Assembly: GCF_036250755.1 (NCBI RefSeq)
Contig: NZ_CP109583.1
Coordinates: 9,046,001-9,110,000, forward strand
Length of the DNA: 64,000 nucleotides
From: Streptomyces uncialis
GTDB taxonomy: Bacteria > Actinomycetota > Actinomycetes > Streptomycetales > Streptomycetaceae
Direction: 5' to 3'
A program made the translations under genes and the position numbers. Below, one piece after another: positions 8,171-16,237 of this stretch (position 1 is the first letter of the stretch; the number at the start of each line of letters is the position of its first letter). Under the pieces are notes generated by a model. That model was not told the origin of the DNA. It searched no databases and saw nothing but the letters and a program-made list of their open reading frames with translations.

Positions 8171-8628
8171 TGACCGACCGTTGCGTCACCCACGCCACGT
8201 TCACCCTCGAACGCCTCTACCCGGCCCCGGCGGCCCGGGTGTTCGCGGAATGGGCCGACCCGAAGGCCAAGGCCCGCTGGTTCTCCACGCCCGACGCCGA
8301 CCATGAGCTGGACTTCCGGGTCGGGGGCCGGGAGGTCAACCGCAGCCGTCCGGACAGCGGCCCGTCGCTGACGTTCGAGGCGCTGTACCGCGACATCGTC
8401 CCGGACGAGCGCATCGTCTACACCTCTGTGCTGTACGCGGGGGACGCTCTCGCGACGGCGTCGCTGACGACCGTGGAGTTCTGCCCGGCCGACGGGGGCA
8501 CCCGGCTGGTCCTCACCGAGCAGGGCACCTTCCTCGACGGTCGGGAGGAGTCTTCCTGGCGGGAGATCGGCACCGGCGACTGGCTCGACGCGCTGGGAGC
8601 CGAGCTGGGTGCGGGAGGGTACGGGTGA
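8167..8628 (+). CDS. SRPBCC/AHSA1-type protein
   Basis: A 153-residue protein of the START/AHA1 C-terminal-like fold. The signature is seen in FTLERLYPAPAARVFAEWADPKAKARWFSTPD near the N-terminus, the LDFRVGGREVNRS strand pair, and the C-terminal WREIGTGDWLDAL helix. These proteins bind hydrophobic ligands in a helix-grip cavity; the ligand here is unknown. The start is GTG 8167 or the adjacent ATG 8170. Either overlaps the ArsR stop, so the two are co-translated. Its stop overlaps the start of a broken transporter gene. Confidence 0.9.
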   Translation: MMTDRCVTHATFTLERLYPAPAARVFAEWADPKAKARWFSTPDADHELDFRVGGREVNRSRPDSGPSLTFEALYRDIVPDERIVYTSVLYAGDALATASLTTVEFCPADGGTRLVLTEQGTFLDGREESSWREIGTGDWLDALGAELGAGGYG

Positions 8629-8962
8629 GCCCGCGGCCGTCCCCTTCGAAGTGGCGGGTGCTGGTGCTGCTGGGCACGGCGTTCTTCATGACCATCCTGG
8701 ACGGCACCAGTCTGCTGACCGCCCTGCCGGCCATCGAGCGGGAGTTCCGGGCGCACGGCGCCACCATCCACTGGGCGGTCAGGCCTATGCGCTGGCCTTC
8801 GCCGGCCTGCTGCTGTTGTGCGGCCGCGCCGCGGACCTGCTCGGTCGCCGCAGGGTCTTCCTGGCCGGAATGTCGCTGCGCGTGCTGGCCTCGCTGGGAT
8901 GCGGGTTCGCCCCGTCGGCGCCGCAGGTCGGGGCCAACGTGGTGCCCATGGGTCAGAAGTAG
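8625..8962 (+). pseudogene. MFS transporter remnant (frameshifted and truncated)
   Basis: The first 50 codons encode a normal start of a DHA2-type drug transporter (VLVLLGTAFFMTILDGTSL, ALPAIEREF). Near 8776 the reading frame shifts, and the homologous sequence continues in another frame (ALAFAGLLLLCGRAADLLGR, RRVFLAGM), including the conserved loop 2-3 motif GRAADLLGRRR. It stops after about 112 residues out of the 450-500 expected. The gene overlaps the AHSA1 stop, so it was once the third gene of the ArsR operon. Confidence 0.8.
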
Positions 8963-9084
8963 CCGTTCCCGGGGGCCACCGGTGTACCGGAACCGCGCCA
9001 GGGAGGGTCGTTACCTGGCCGTGGCGATCGTGTAGCGCCGAGCGCGACGACTGCTACGGCGCAGAACCTCTGACTATGGCGCAC

Positions 9085-9816
9085 TCAGCTGCGAACAGAT
9101 AGATGCCGGGCGAAGCGGCGGACGGCTTCGGTGAAGGCATCTGGATCGTCGAAGTTCGCGAGATGTCCTGCCCGCGGGATCAACTCGACGCGGGCGTGCG
9201 GATGCGCGCGGACGAAGTCGATCTCGCCGGACCGGAAGACGGTGTCCTTCTCGCCGTTCAGGATGAGCACGGGCGCCGCCACATGACGCATCGCACCCGC
9301 GTCGAATCGGCCCAGCACCTCGCCCCAGGCGGCCGACACAGTGTGGAAGGCGTAGCCGGAGCGGATGGTCGCCTCCACCACCTCGGGAGGATAGAGCCGA
9401 CGCAGCAACCGGTCGTTCCACCGGGCCAACCGGTCCGCCGGTATGCGAGGGATGAGCCCGGCGACCCACCGATACGGCGTCGCCCACGGGCCACAAGTTG
9501 AGGCGCTGGCCCCCGTAAGGACCAGCCCGCGCAGCTGCTCCGGGCAGCGCCGCGCGAACTCCAGTGAGGCGTATCCGCCGAGCGAGTGCCCGACGACCAG
9601 AGCCGGCCCGCGGTCGAGCGAGTCCACCGCGGAAGCGATGATCTCCGTCGCCGCGTTCAGGCTCCAGGGTTGAGCGGAGCGGGTGCCGTGGCCAGGCAGG
9701 TCGACGGCGGCTACCGGGAAGTCCTCTTGAAGTGCGGCGAGCTGCGGGCTCCACTGTCCCGCACTGAACCGCGTCCCGTGTACCAAGACGATGGGCGGTG
9801 CATTCGTTGCCGTCAT
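9085..9816 (-). CDS. Alpha/beta-hydrolase
   Basis: A 243-residue protein with a complete alpha/beta-hydrolase catalytic set. The oxyanion HG motif is in VLVHGTRF, the nucleophile is S78 in VVGHSLGGY, the acid is D191 in ILNGEKDTVF and the histidine is H218 in RAGHLANFD. The DLPGHGTR segment is typical of the family of small esterases and haloalkane-dehalogenase relatives. The lid region (residues about 105-170) is rich in arginine and tryptophan. There is no signal peptide, so it is cytoplasmic. It stands alone between two remnants, and its substrate cannot be predicted. Confidence 0.9.
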   Translation of the reverse strand: MTATNAPPIVLVHGTRFSAGQWSPQLAALQEDFPVAAVDLPGHGTRSAQPWSLNAATEIIASAVDSLDRGPALVVGHSLGGYASLEFARRCPEQLRGLVLTGASASTCGPWATPYRWVAGLIPRIPADRLARWNDRLLRRLYPPEVVEATIRSGYAFHTVSAAWGEVLGRFDAGAMRHVAAPVLILNGEKDTVFRSGEIDFVRAHPHARVELIPRAGHLANFDDPDAFTEAVRRFARHLSVRS

Positions 9817-9923
9817 GAGTCCCCCAGATCAGCGCTCTCCCCGGAGCGACTCTACCGGCGGGGCCCTGGCGCTGAGCCGCGAAGGTGTTGTCCAGCGGGG
9901 ACACTCGGACTGGCCAACGGGGG

Positions 9924-10070
9924 CGGCTGACCGAGCACGCCACGGCATGGCTGCGCGACGTCGGCATGCGGGTCGCCATGATCGACACGGGCGGTGACGC
10001 CGGGCATGCGCCAGCGCGCTGCGTCTACCTCGCAGTGGAGGTTGAGCGATTCTCAGCGAAGGTTGAGTGA
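9924..10070 (+). pseudogene. GNAT acetyltransferase C-terminal remnant
   Basis: Forty-odd codons resemble the end of a GNAT N-acetyltransferase (LTEHATAWLRDVGMRVAMID, TGGDAGHAPARCVYLAV), with the usual helix and the HAPAR-x-x-Y motif that follows the acetyl-CoA site. The acetyl-CoA-binding RGxGxG region upstream is missing. I read this as the residue of a deleted gene. Confidence 0.55.
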
Positions 10071-10094
10071 GAGGCCTGGCTGATGTGACGAGCC

Positions 10095-11030
10095 ATGATT
10101 GTCGGCACCTCTGTCGCTCACCTGTGCCAAGCTTCAAGGGTGGAGATCACCGATGTCACGCGTGCGATCGCGGCTGCGACTTCGGTCGCCACGTTGCTCG
10201 ACCTGCCGGCCGACGACGCGATCGTTCTCCACAACTCGAACAAGCTGGCGCTGCGGCTGACTCCATGCGACGTCTTTGCCCGAGTCGCTCCTGTGGGGCG
10301 AGAGGTTGCACAGTTCGAAGTCGAGCTCGCTCAGCAGCTCACCGAGATCGGATGCCCGGTGTGCCCCTTGGAGCCTCGGGCGGACCCGCGTGTGTACACG
10401 CGTGATGGATTCGCAGTCACGCTGTGGACCTACTACGAGACTGTGGCACCTCGCTTCTCACCGGTCGAATACGCCAAGGCACTGGAGCAGCTGCACGCCG
10501 GCATGCGCGACGTCGATATGCCGAGCCTGAGGTTCACGGACCGGATCGCTGAGGCGGAAGGAGTTGTCGCCGACCCGGACCGCTCGCCGGAGCTCGCCGA
10601 CGCAGACCGAGTGTTCCTCGGCGGGAGGCTGGCCGGCCTGCGAAGCGCGATCGAGAAGCGCGGCGCCGTGGAGCAGCTGCTCCACGGAGAGCCGCATCCG
10701 GGCAATGTGCTCAGCACGGGGAACGGCCCTTTGTTCATCGACCTGGAGACGTGCTGTCGTGGACCCGTCGAGTTCGACCTCGCCCATGTTCCCGAGGCGG
10801 TCTGCAACAACTACCCGAACATCGACCAAGGGCTTCTGGACGAGTGTCGACAACTCGTTCTCGCGATGGTCGCCGCGTGGCGTTGGGAGCTTGGCGACCA
10901 GTTTCCGAACGGGAGGCGCTTCGGAGAGGAGTTTCTGCGCGTACTGCGCGGCGGTCCTCCTTGGCCGACCCTCGACATGATGAACAAGCGACCGGGCGGC
11001 CTGCAGAAGTCGCCGAAGGTGCCGCGCTGA
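10095..11030 (+). CDS. Aminoglycoside phosphotransferase-like kinase
   Basis: A 311-residue protein of the APH/choline kinase superfamily. The catalytic loop is HGEPHPGN (residues 197-204), with the usual HGD changed to HGE. The metal-binding motif is IDLE (215-218) in place of IDF/IDWE. An N-lobe with FARVAPVG (about 61-68) corresponds to the nucleotide-binding strand. APH proteins phosphorylate small hydroxylated molecules with ATP. Many distant members like this one have unknown substrates and need not be resistance enzymes. I keep the ATG at 10095. A GTG at 10140 would overlap its own Shine-Dalgarno-like sequence. A hairpin at 11101 follows. Confidence 0.8.
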   Translation: MIVGTSVAHLCQASRVEITDVTRAIAAATSVATLLDLPADDAIVLHNSNKLALRLTPCDVFARVAPVGREVAQFEVELAQQLTEIGCPVCPLEPRADPRVYTRDGFAVTLWTYYETVAPRFSPVEYAKALEQLHAGMRDVDMPSLRFTDRIAEAEGVVADPDRSPELADADRVFLGGRLAGLRSAIEKRGAVEQLLHGEPHPGNVLSTGNGPLFIDLETCCRGPVEFDLAHVPEAVCNNYPNIDQGLLDECRQLVLAMVAAWRWELGDQFPNGRRFGEEFLRVLRGGPPWPTLDMMNKRPGGLQKSPKVPR

Positions 11031-11100
11031 AAGTGGAGCCGGAACGGCTGTGAGGCGATCTCCACCGCATCCGGGGCGAAGTCCAGCAAGATCAGTCGGC

Positions 11101-11131
11101 CCGCTCCGGCCACGACTCGTAGCCGGAGCGG
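11101..11131. terminator. Hairpin after the APH-like gene
   Basis: A perfect 10-bp GC-rich stem (CCGCTCCGGC / GCCGGAGCGG) with an 11-nt loop, 70 bp beyond the APH-like stop. The rest of the 350-bp gap to 11384 shows no supported gene. Confidence 0.55.
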
Positions 11132-11383
11132 CCTTGCCTGTGGTCACCCCGCGTGGTGCCGGCTCGCGAAGCTGCGTACAGCCGGTATGTCCTCGAACCA
11201 GACGCCCCGCCCGGGGCCCAACACGGTGCGGTGGTTCAGCGTCAACGCCTTCCTCACTGCGGGCGGGCAGCTGTCGTGGAGCCGGTGCCGGACCAGAGCG
11301 CCGCGCTCATCCCAGCCGCCCCGTGTTGAGGCGTTGCCGGGCCCTGGTGCGTGGGTGGGGGCCGGGCAGGTTAGTTTGCTCGG

Positions 11384-11824
11384 ATGAGTCTTCTTGATGA
11401 TGTGGCCGAGCGCGACGGCTGGCGGTGCTGGGTGTGTGACGAACCGGTCGACCCCGACGAGTCGGTGAACGACCCGCGGGGGCCCAGTGTCGACAGCCGC
11501 ACCGCAGACCGGAAGGCCAAGGTCGCCGAGCGGCTCGCGCATCGCGGGTGCAATACCCGCAAGGGCGCGGTCAAGGCGGTCATCGCCTGGCCGGAGCGCC
11601 TGTACGTAGTCGAACCCGCGCCGCTGCTCGCCGTTGCCGAAAGGCTGTCGCGCAAGGGAGGCCGCGAGATGGTGGGCCGGTGCCCGACCAGGAAGGACGC
11701 CCAAGAGGCGGCCGATTGGCTGGAGGACCGGTTCTCCCGACTGGTACCGGGGCTGCCCGTGACCGCCGGTATCGAGGCGGGCGGCGGCCAGTTCCTCGTC
11801 ATCCTGGCCACCGGCCGCCGCTGA
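11384..11824 (+). CDS. HNH-like zinc-motif protein
   Basis: A 146-residue protein. The first 60 residues carry a paired C15-x2-C18 and H53-x2-C56-N-x-RKG pattern (RCWVCDEPVD ... LAHRGCNTRKG), the zinc knuckle and final helix of many HNH endonucleases. The central catalytic histidine pair of active HNH enzymes is not evident. The rest resembles a small orphan domain common in Streptomyces. It may be a DNA-binding or inactive nuclease-like protein. The ATG start is chosen because the zinc motif begins immediately after it. The gene is isolated. Confidence 0.65.
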   Translation: MSLLDDVAERDGWRCWVCDEPVDPDESVNDPRGPSVDSRTADRKAKVAERLAHRGCNTRKGAVKAVIAWPERLYVVEPAPLLAVAERLSRKGGREMVGRCPTRKDAQEAADWLEDRFSRLVPGLPVTAGIEAGGGQFLVILATGRR

Positions 11825-12000
11825 CCGGGATCACCCGCGCACATGTGCGTCGAGACGGCCGTCACCGGAAGGGCGGGGGAGTGGTGCTCTGCTGACCGCG
11901 TTTCCGGGCCGGCTGGATGTGGAGAGCGCGGGCCACACCCATGTGGTGGCGATGAGGGTGGAGGCGTGGGACGGTGAACCCGCTCCGCAGCATCCGCCGA

Positions 12001-12060
12001 GGGCGAGGGCGAGGGCGAGGGCGAGGGCGAGGGCGAGGGCGAGGGCGAGGGCGAGGGCGA
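12001..12060. repeat. Hexanucleotide tandem repeat (GGGCGA)10
   Basis: Ten exact copies of a 6-bp unit occupy the 60 bases. Read in frame it gives Arg-Gly dipeptides on one strand and Pro-Ser on the other. It directly precedes the remains of a PP2C-like gene, and a related 6-bp repeat lies at 50121. Confidence 0.95.
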
Positions 12061-12079
12061 CCGGGCAGCCGGACCGTCC

Positions 12080-12447
12080 CTGTACCTCCTCCTCGACGGA
12101 CACCTCCGCCTCATCCCCGAGGACCACAACCAACGCCGCGCCTACGACGGCCACGGAGACCGCAACGCCCTCACCGCCTGCCTCGGCGCGGGCTCGGACG
12201 GCAAGCAGACCGAAGAACGCTACGCCACCCCGCCGCGGAGACCGTCCGTGGACAGGCCCGCCCCGGACGGCTCCTCCTCACCAGCGACGACGCCTACGAG
12301 CCCTACGGCGACGACGATCACGTCCTGACCGACTACCTCACCGGCGTGCCGCGCGCGTCCGCCCGGCGCCTGGTGGAGAACGCTGTCTGCCGGGCGCGGG
12401 CGGGGCCCGGTCCGTACGCGGACAATGCCACCGCTCCTTGCCGCCCC
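12080..12447 (+). pseudogene. PP2C-type phosphatase remnant
   Basis: Two reading frames together resemble the end of a PP2C-like phosphatase. First comes SLYLLLDGHLRLIPEDHN through GDRNALTACLG (12080 to about 12235). After a frame change comes GRLLLTSDDAYEPYGDDD, then RASARRLVENAV and GPYADNATA. The SDxAYE and DNATA motifs correspond to the late aspartate motifs of the family. The N-terminal half is missing and the hexamer repeat occupies its place. No intact start was found. Confidence 0.55.
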
Positions 12448-12682
12448 TCTCACCTGACGACGACCGGAGGGGTCCTCCCTCCTCGGCTTCGGCCGGCCCG
12501 ACGGCAGGGACGCTGAAGCCAGCCTGGCTGCTCGTTCCCGGCTGAGCTGCGGGAGCTCTCGCAGCTCACTCACAAAGCCAGGTTTCGGTGGTCCTGGGCG
12601 GTGAGACATTCGCAGGGTGGTGATGTGGCCGGCGCTGGGAGCCGCGCGAGAACGAGTCCGTCACCGGCCGGGCGGCGGGACG

Positions 12683-12710
12683 GCTGACGTGAGTCCGGCG
12701 CTGGTAAGGT
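12683..12710 (+). promoter_or_regulatory. Candidate promoter of the DEAD-box helicase gene
   Basis: GCTGAC and TAAGGT are separated by 16 bp and resemble a housekeeping -35/-10 pair. Transcription starting about 7 bp later would give an 80-nt leader containing the hairpin at 12735-12764. This rests on pattern only. Confidence 0.35.
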
Positions 12711-12734
12711 CGGGGGTCACGCTCGCAGACAACC

Positions 12735-12764
12735 GGGGCCCGTGCCGGACAAGGCACGGGCCCC
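12735..12764 (+). promoter_or_regulatory. Strong hairpin in the helicase leader
   Basis: A perfect 12-bp stem (GGGGCCCGTGCC / GGCACGGGCCCC) with the 6-nt loop GGACAA, ending 35 nt before the helicase start. It could be an attenuator or an autoregulatory target of the helicase. It could equally be the terminator of upstream transcription. Confidence 0.5.
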
Positions 12765-12799
12765 GGCCCGTTCAGGGCATCGAAATGAGGAAGGACCCC

Positions 12800-14209
12800 A
12801 TGAAGGCGAAGCAGCCCTCCTTCGGCCGCTCCGGACCAGGCAGGTCTGACCAGGGGAGGGCCCCGCAGGGCGAGCTCTCAGTGCCGGGGACGTCGGCCCC
12901 CGGCCTTCCGCCGGCCGTGTCCTTCGCGGACCTGGAACTGCCGGTCGAGCTGATGAGGGTGCTGGCGGAGCTCGGCGTACGGGATCCGTTCCCGATCCAG
13001 GCGGCCATCCTGCCCAGCGCGCTGGCCAGCCGGGACGTCCTGGGCCGCGCGCGGACCGGATCGGGGAAAACCCTCGCCTTCGGGCTGGCGCTCCTCGCCC
13101 GTACGGCGGGCCATCGCGCCGAACCGAAGCGCCCCCTCGCGCTGGTCCTGGTGCCGACGAGGGAACTCGCGCAGCAGGTGAGCGAGGTGCTGGCTCCCTA
13201 TGCGGAGGCGCTCGGACTACGGTCGGTGACCGTGGTGGGCGGGCTGGCGATCAACCGGCAGGCGGCGGCTCTCCGGGCAGGTGCCGAGGTCGTGGTGGCG
13301 ACGCCGGGACGGCTGGCCGATCTCGTCACCCGGCGGGACTGCCACCTGGACCGGGTACGGATCGCGGTGCTGGACGAGGCGGACCAGATGTGCGACATGG
13401 GCTTCCTGCCGCAGGTCTCGCAGATCCTGGAGCAGGTTCCCCGCGGCGGGCAGCGGATGCTGTTCTCCGCGACGCTCGACCGGAACGTCGATCAACTTGT
13501 CAGGGACCATCTGAGTGAGCCGGTGCTCGCCACGGTCGACCGGGCGGAGGGTTCGGTCGCGACGATGGAGCACCACGTGCTGAACGTCCATCCCGCCGAC
13601 AAATACGCGACAGCCACCGAGATCGCGGCCCGGGACGGGCGGGTGCTGATGTTCCTGGACACCAAGCACGCTGTGGATCAGTTCACCCGCCATCTGCGGA
13701 GCAGCGGCATCAAGGCAGGTGCTCTGCACAGCGGGAAGTCGCAGCCGCAGCGAACGCACACGCTGGCCCGGTTCAAGGACGGCGCGATCACGGTGCTGGT
13801 CGCCACCAACGTTGCCGCCCGTGGCATCCACGTCGAGCAGCTGGACCTCGTCGTCAACGTCGATCCTCCCTCCGAACCCAAGGACTACCTCCACCGCGGC
13901 GGGCGCACCGCGCGTGCCGGCGAGTCCGGCAGTGTGGTCACCCTGGTCACGCCAAGCCAGCGCCGGGACGTGAACCGGATGATGTCGGATGCCGGCATCC
14001 GGCCCACGGTCACCCAGGTCCGCTCCGGCGAGGAGAGGCTGACCACGATCACCGGCGCGAAGCGCCCGCCGGTGCAGGACAAGGCAAACACCGGCAACGC
14101 GGCCTTCCGGGGTCTGGGCGCCCGCCCGCCGAAGGAATCCCGGAAAGCCGCGGAGGCGCGCATGATGGCAGAGGCCCGCAAGGCCGGCCGTGTGCGCAAG
14201 GCCCACTGA
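12800..14209 (+). CDS. DEAD-box ATP-dependent RNA helicase
   Basis: A 469-residue two-domain RNA helicase that unwinds structured RNA using ATP. The motifs in order are the Q motif (DPFPIQAAILP), Walker A (ARTGSGKT), Ia (PTRELAQQ), Ib (TPGR), II (LDEADQM), III (SAT), V (VATNVAARGIHV) and VI (HRGGRTARAG). Motifs V and VI differ slightly from the usual ARGLD and HRIGRTGRAG. A basic, lysine-rich tail follows. The ATG at 12800 is chosen because GAGGAAGG precedes it by the right distance; the ATG at 12785 lies inside that leader. Such helicases act in cold adaptation and ribosome assembly. The leader carries a long hairpin, and a thioredoxin-like gene follows. Confidence 0.95.
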   Translation: MKAKQPSFGRSGPGRSDQGRAPQGELSVPGTSAPGLPPAVSFADLELPVELMRVLAELGVRDPFPIQAAILPSALASRDVLGRARTGSGKTLAFGLALLARTAGHRAEPKRPLALVLVPTRELAQQVSEVLAPYAEALGLRSVTVVGGLAINRQAAALRAGAEVVVATPGRLADLVTRRDCHLDRVRIAVLDEADQMCDMGFLPQVSQILEQVPRGGQRMLFSATLDRNVDQLVRDHLSEPVLATVDRAEGSVATMEHHVLNVHPADKYATATEIAARDGRVLMFLDTKHAVDQFTRHLRSSGIKAGALHSGKSQPQRTHTLARFKDGAITVLVATNVAARGIHVEQLDLVVNVDPPSEPKDYLHRGGRTARAGESGSVVTLVTPSQRRDVNRMMSDAGIRPTVTQVRSGEERLTTITGAKRPPVQDKANTGNAAFRGLGARPPKESRKAAEARMMAEARKAGRVRKAH

Positions 14210-14290
14210 CGGGCGGTGCGCGCCACCTCGGGCAGCAGACACAAGGAGGCACCCACTGCCTCACGTCGAGTGCAGCGTCAAGGAGTGCCG

Positions 14291-14629
14291 ATGGCAGACA
14301 GGGTCCATCAACCCCAGGAGGACGCCGAGTTCGAGTTCATCCTGGCGAGGGCGGACGTCCCGGTACTCGCGTACTTCCACGGGGTGTGGCCCAAGGCCGT
14401 GGCAGCATGCAAGGAAATGGAGCCCCTGGTGCGGGAGGCGGCCGACGCCTACCAGGGGCGGCTGATCGTCGTGCGGGCCGACATCGCCAGGTGCCCCGGC
14501 CCGGTACGGCGGTACGGCGTCACCGGCGCGCCCTCCTTCGTGCTGATCGATCGGGGCGAGGCGACTGCGGCCGGGAGCGGTCCGATGGCCGGGGCCGCGC
14601 TCAGGGAGTTCTTGGACGCCCACCTGTGA
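14291..14629 (+). CDS. Thioredoxin-fold protein without the CxxC motif
   Basis: A 112-residue thioredoxin-like protein. The fold is recognisable from VPVLAYFHGVWP, LIVVRADIARCP, the cis-proline segment YGVTGAPSFVLID and the final helix ALREFLDAHL. Where thioredoxin has WCGPC, this protein reads WPKAVAAC, so neither redox cysteine of the motif is in place. A single cysteine lies a few residues further on. It therefore cannot be a normal dithiol reductase and may act as a chaperone or thiol-binding protein. The ATG at 14291 has an AAGGAG leader. It lies 80 bp after the helicase gene and may be co-transcribed. Confidence 0.8.
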   Translation: MADRVHQPQEDAEFEFILARADVPVLAYFHGVWPKAVAACKEMEPLVREAADAYQGRLIVVRADIARCPGPVRRYGVTGAPSFVLIDRGEATAAGSGPMAGAALREFLDAHL

Positions 14630-15099
14630 GCAGGCCGCATACCGGCTGGCGAGATGGTGTCCCGCCGCACCGAGGTGTGCGAAGAGCTGGGCCTGGCCAC
14701 TACTTCCCCGTGAGGTGACGGCGCGTTCACAGCCGGTGAGGGAGTCCGCAGATGTGGACCGGCGGCGCGATGTGTCCGCCGCCACGGCTCGAACCCGCCC
14801 GTCCGGCCCAGTGGGAGGTGAAGGCACGGGAACCGGCCGCACTCCAGCGTCTGCCCGCGCCGCCCGCCCCCTGGTCCTGATCGGACCCCCGAGCCCACTG
14901 GTCCGGTGGCGTCTGGGGATGACGGGCACCTTCGGGGTGTTCGCCCACCGCCCGGCTCTGACGGCAGCCGTCGCGTAACCTCCCGCCACCTGACGCGAGG
15001 CACAGGCAAGGCGCGCGACCGCACCTGGTGGGCCCGCCTTCGTGGAGATGAGTGCCGCAACGCCCTGCCGGGGAGACGTACGCGGGTACCCGTGGTGGC
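14630..15099. other. Intergenic region without a supported gene
   Basis: About 470 bp separating the rightward thioredoxin-like gene from the leftward stressosome module. Open frames here have no recognisable features. A GGTTCGAGCC-like stretch on the minus strand near 14785 looks like a tRNA T-loop, but no cloverleaf can be drawn around it. Confidence 0.5.
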
Positions 15100-15423
15100 T
15101 CAGGTGGGCGGGGTCCGGTCGATGGGGAACAAGGCGATCGCGCCGGTCATCTCCAGAAGGTTCAGCACCTGCCGGGGCGGTCCGGCGAGGCGCAGGACGT
15201 GGCCTGCTTCCTGCGCGTGGAGGCGGGCGCCGAGGAGCACGTTGAGTCCTGAGGAGTCGCAGAAGGTCAGGTCGCTGAGGTCGACGGTCACTGCGGCGGA
15301 TCCGGGCGCCGCTTCGATGGCCTTCTCGAGGTCGACGCGGAGTGCTTGCGCCCGGTCCATGTCCAGCTCGCCGGTCACACGGATCACGATGGGCTGCGAT
15401 GCCCCCTTCTGCTCGTGCTGCAC
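15100..15423 (-). CDS. STAS anti-anti-sigma factor (RsbV-like)
   Basis: A 107-residue single STAS domain. It has the canonical phosphorylation motif FCDSSGLNVLL, with S58 as the expected phosphate acceptor, and the usual VTGELDMDRA and LRLAGPPRQVLNLLEMTG elements. RsbV-type antagonists bind the anti-sigma kinase when unphosphorylated and so free the sigma factor. The GTG start at 15423 has a GGAGGAAAG leader. It is the last gene of the leftward stressosome module, 150 bp after an RsbW-like ATPase gene, which is its likely kinase partner. Confidence 0.93.
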   Translation of the reverse strand: MQHEQKGASQPIVIRVTGELDMDRAQALRVDLEKAIEAAPGSAAVTVDLSDLTFCDSSGLNVLLGARLHAQEAGHVLRLAGPPRQVLNLLEMTGAIALFPIDRTPPT

Positions 15424-15572
15424 GCTCTTCTTTCCTCCGGGTATCGGGTATCGGGTGTGGGGGTGGGACAGACCGTACCTGCAAGGCGCGCAGCGTCGTC
15501 CGGCACTCGCTGCCTGGTCCGCTTCGGTGCCGGGGCGGTGGGCAGCATGGCGAGGAGTGGGACGGGTGACCC

Positions 15573-16022
15573 TCAGCTGTCCGCGGGGCCGGCCAGGGCG
15601 ACGGCCGCGGTGATGCGTTTGCCGCCGGGTTCCCGCTCGATGCGCAAGGTCTGCGCGGAGGCCGCGACAATTTCGAGCCCGTGTCGGCCGATGCGATAAG
15701 GGTCGGGTGCCAGAATCGTCGGCAGGGCGGGGTTGCTGTCCCGGACGCTCACCTCGACGCAGACGTCGCGGAGTTCGAGGGTCAGCAGGTAGGGGCCGGG
15801 GGCGTACTTGCGGGCGTTCGTGACGAGTTCGCTGACCACGAGTTCGACGAGTTCCGCGGCGAGGCCGGAGACGGGCACACCGTGCTCGTTCCGCAGGCCG
15901 GCGAGGAACGTGTGGGCCCTGGCGCGGGCCTGCGCGACGGCTTCCGTGCCGTGGAACTGCGTGGAGGATTTGAGCGCACCGGCTTGCAGCTGCTCGTCGT
16001 TGCCGTCCGCAGCCTGGTCCAT
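15573..16022 (-). CDS. RsbW-like anti-sigma ATPase (HATPase_c_2)
   Basis: A 149-residue GHKL ATPase-fold protein. The N box is SELVTNARKYAPG (E65, N69), followed by the Asp motif VSVRDSNPALP and the glycine-rich GRHGLEIVAA. Members of this family phosphorylate STAS antagonists and sequester sigma factors; many Streptomyces copies have drifted. The frame is open far upstream, but ATG 16022 places the start where the family normally begins and leaves about 215 bp of non-coding DNA before the next gene. It probably pairs with the STAS protein encoded next to it. Confidence 0.9.
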   Translation of the reverse strand: MDQAADGNDEQLQAGALKSSTQFHGTEAVAQARARAHTFLAGLRNEHGVPVSGLAAELVELVVSELVTNARKYAPGPYLLTLELRDVCVEVSVRDSNPALPTILAPDPYRIGRHGLEIVAASAQTLRIEREPGGKRITAAVALAGPADS

Positions 16023-16237
16023 GGAGCCTGCCTTACCTGCCGAGCGCCTGTTCACCTGGTCGCTTCCCTCGCACACCCTACGGACCCGGCCCGACGGTCC
16101 CGCCGCAGCACCCGAGCACCCGACACCGACCGACGGGACGCCGCGGGTGCGGAAGGTACCTGCCCTCAAGGGGGAAACGGCCGGGACCCGGTCAGGGTTC
16201 CGGCCGGTGCGCTCACGCGGAGGCGGGGGCGCGGGCT

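Noticed and set aside
10095..11030. APH-like gene considered as an aminoglycoside resistance gene
   Set aside because: The catalytic loop is HGE rather than HGD and the similarity is only to the broad superfamily; resistance cannot be claimed.
12001..12060. Repeat tract considered as a CRISPR array
   Set aside because: A 6-bp unit without spacers is a simple tandem repeat; no cas genes are present.
14761..14880. tRNA-like T-loop sequence (GGTTCGAGCC) on the minus strand
   Set aside because: No matching acceptor, D and anticodon stems could be drawn around it.
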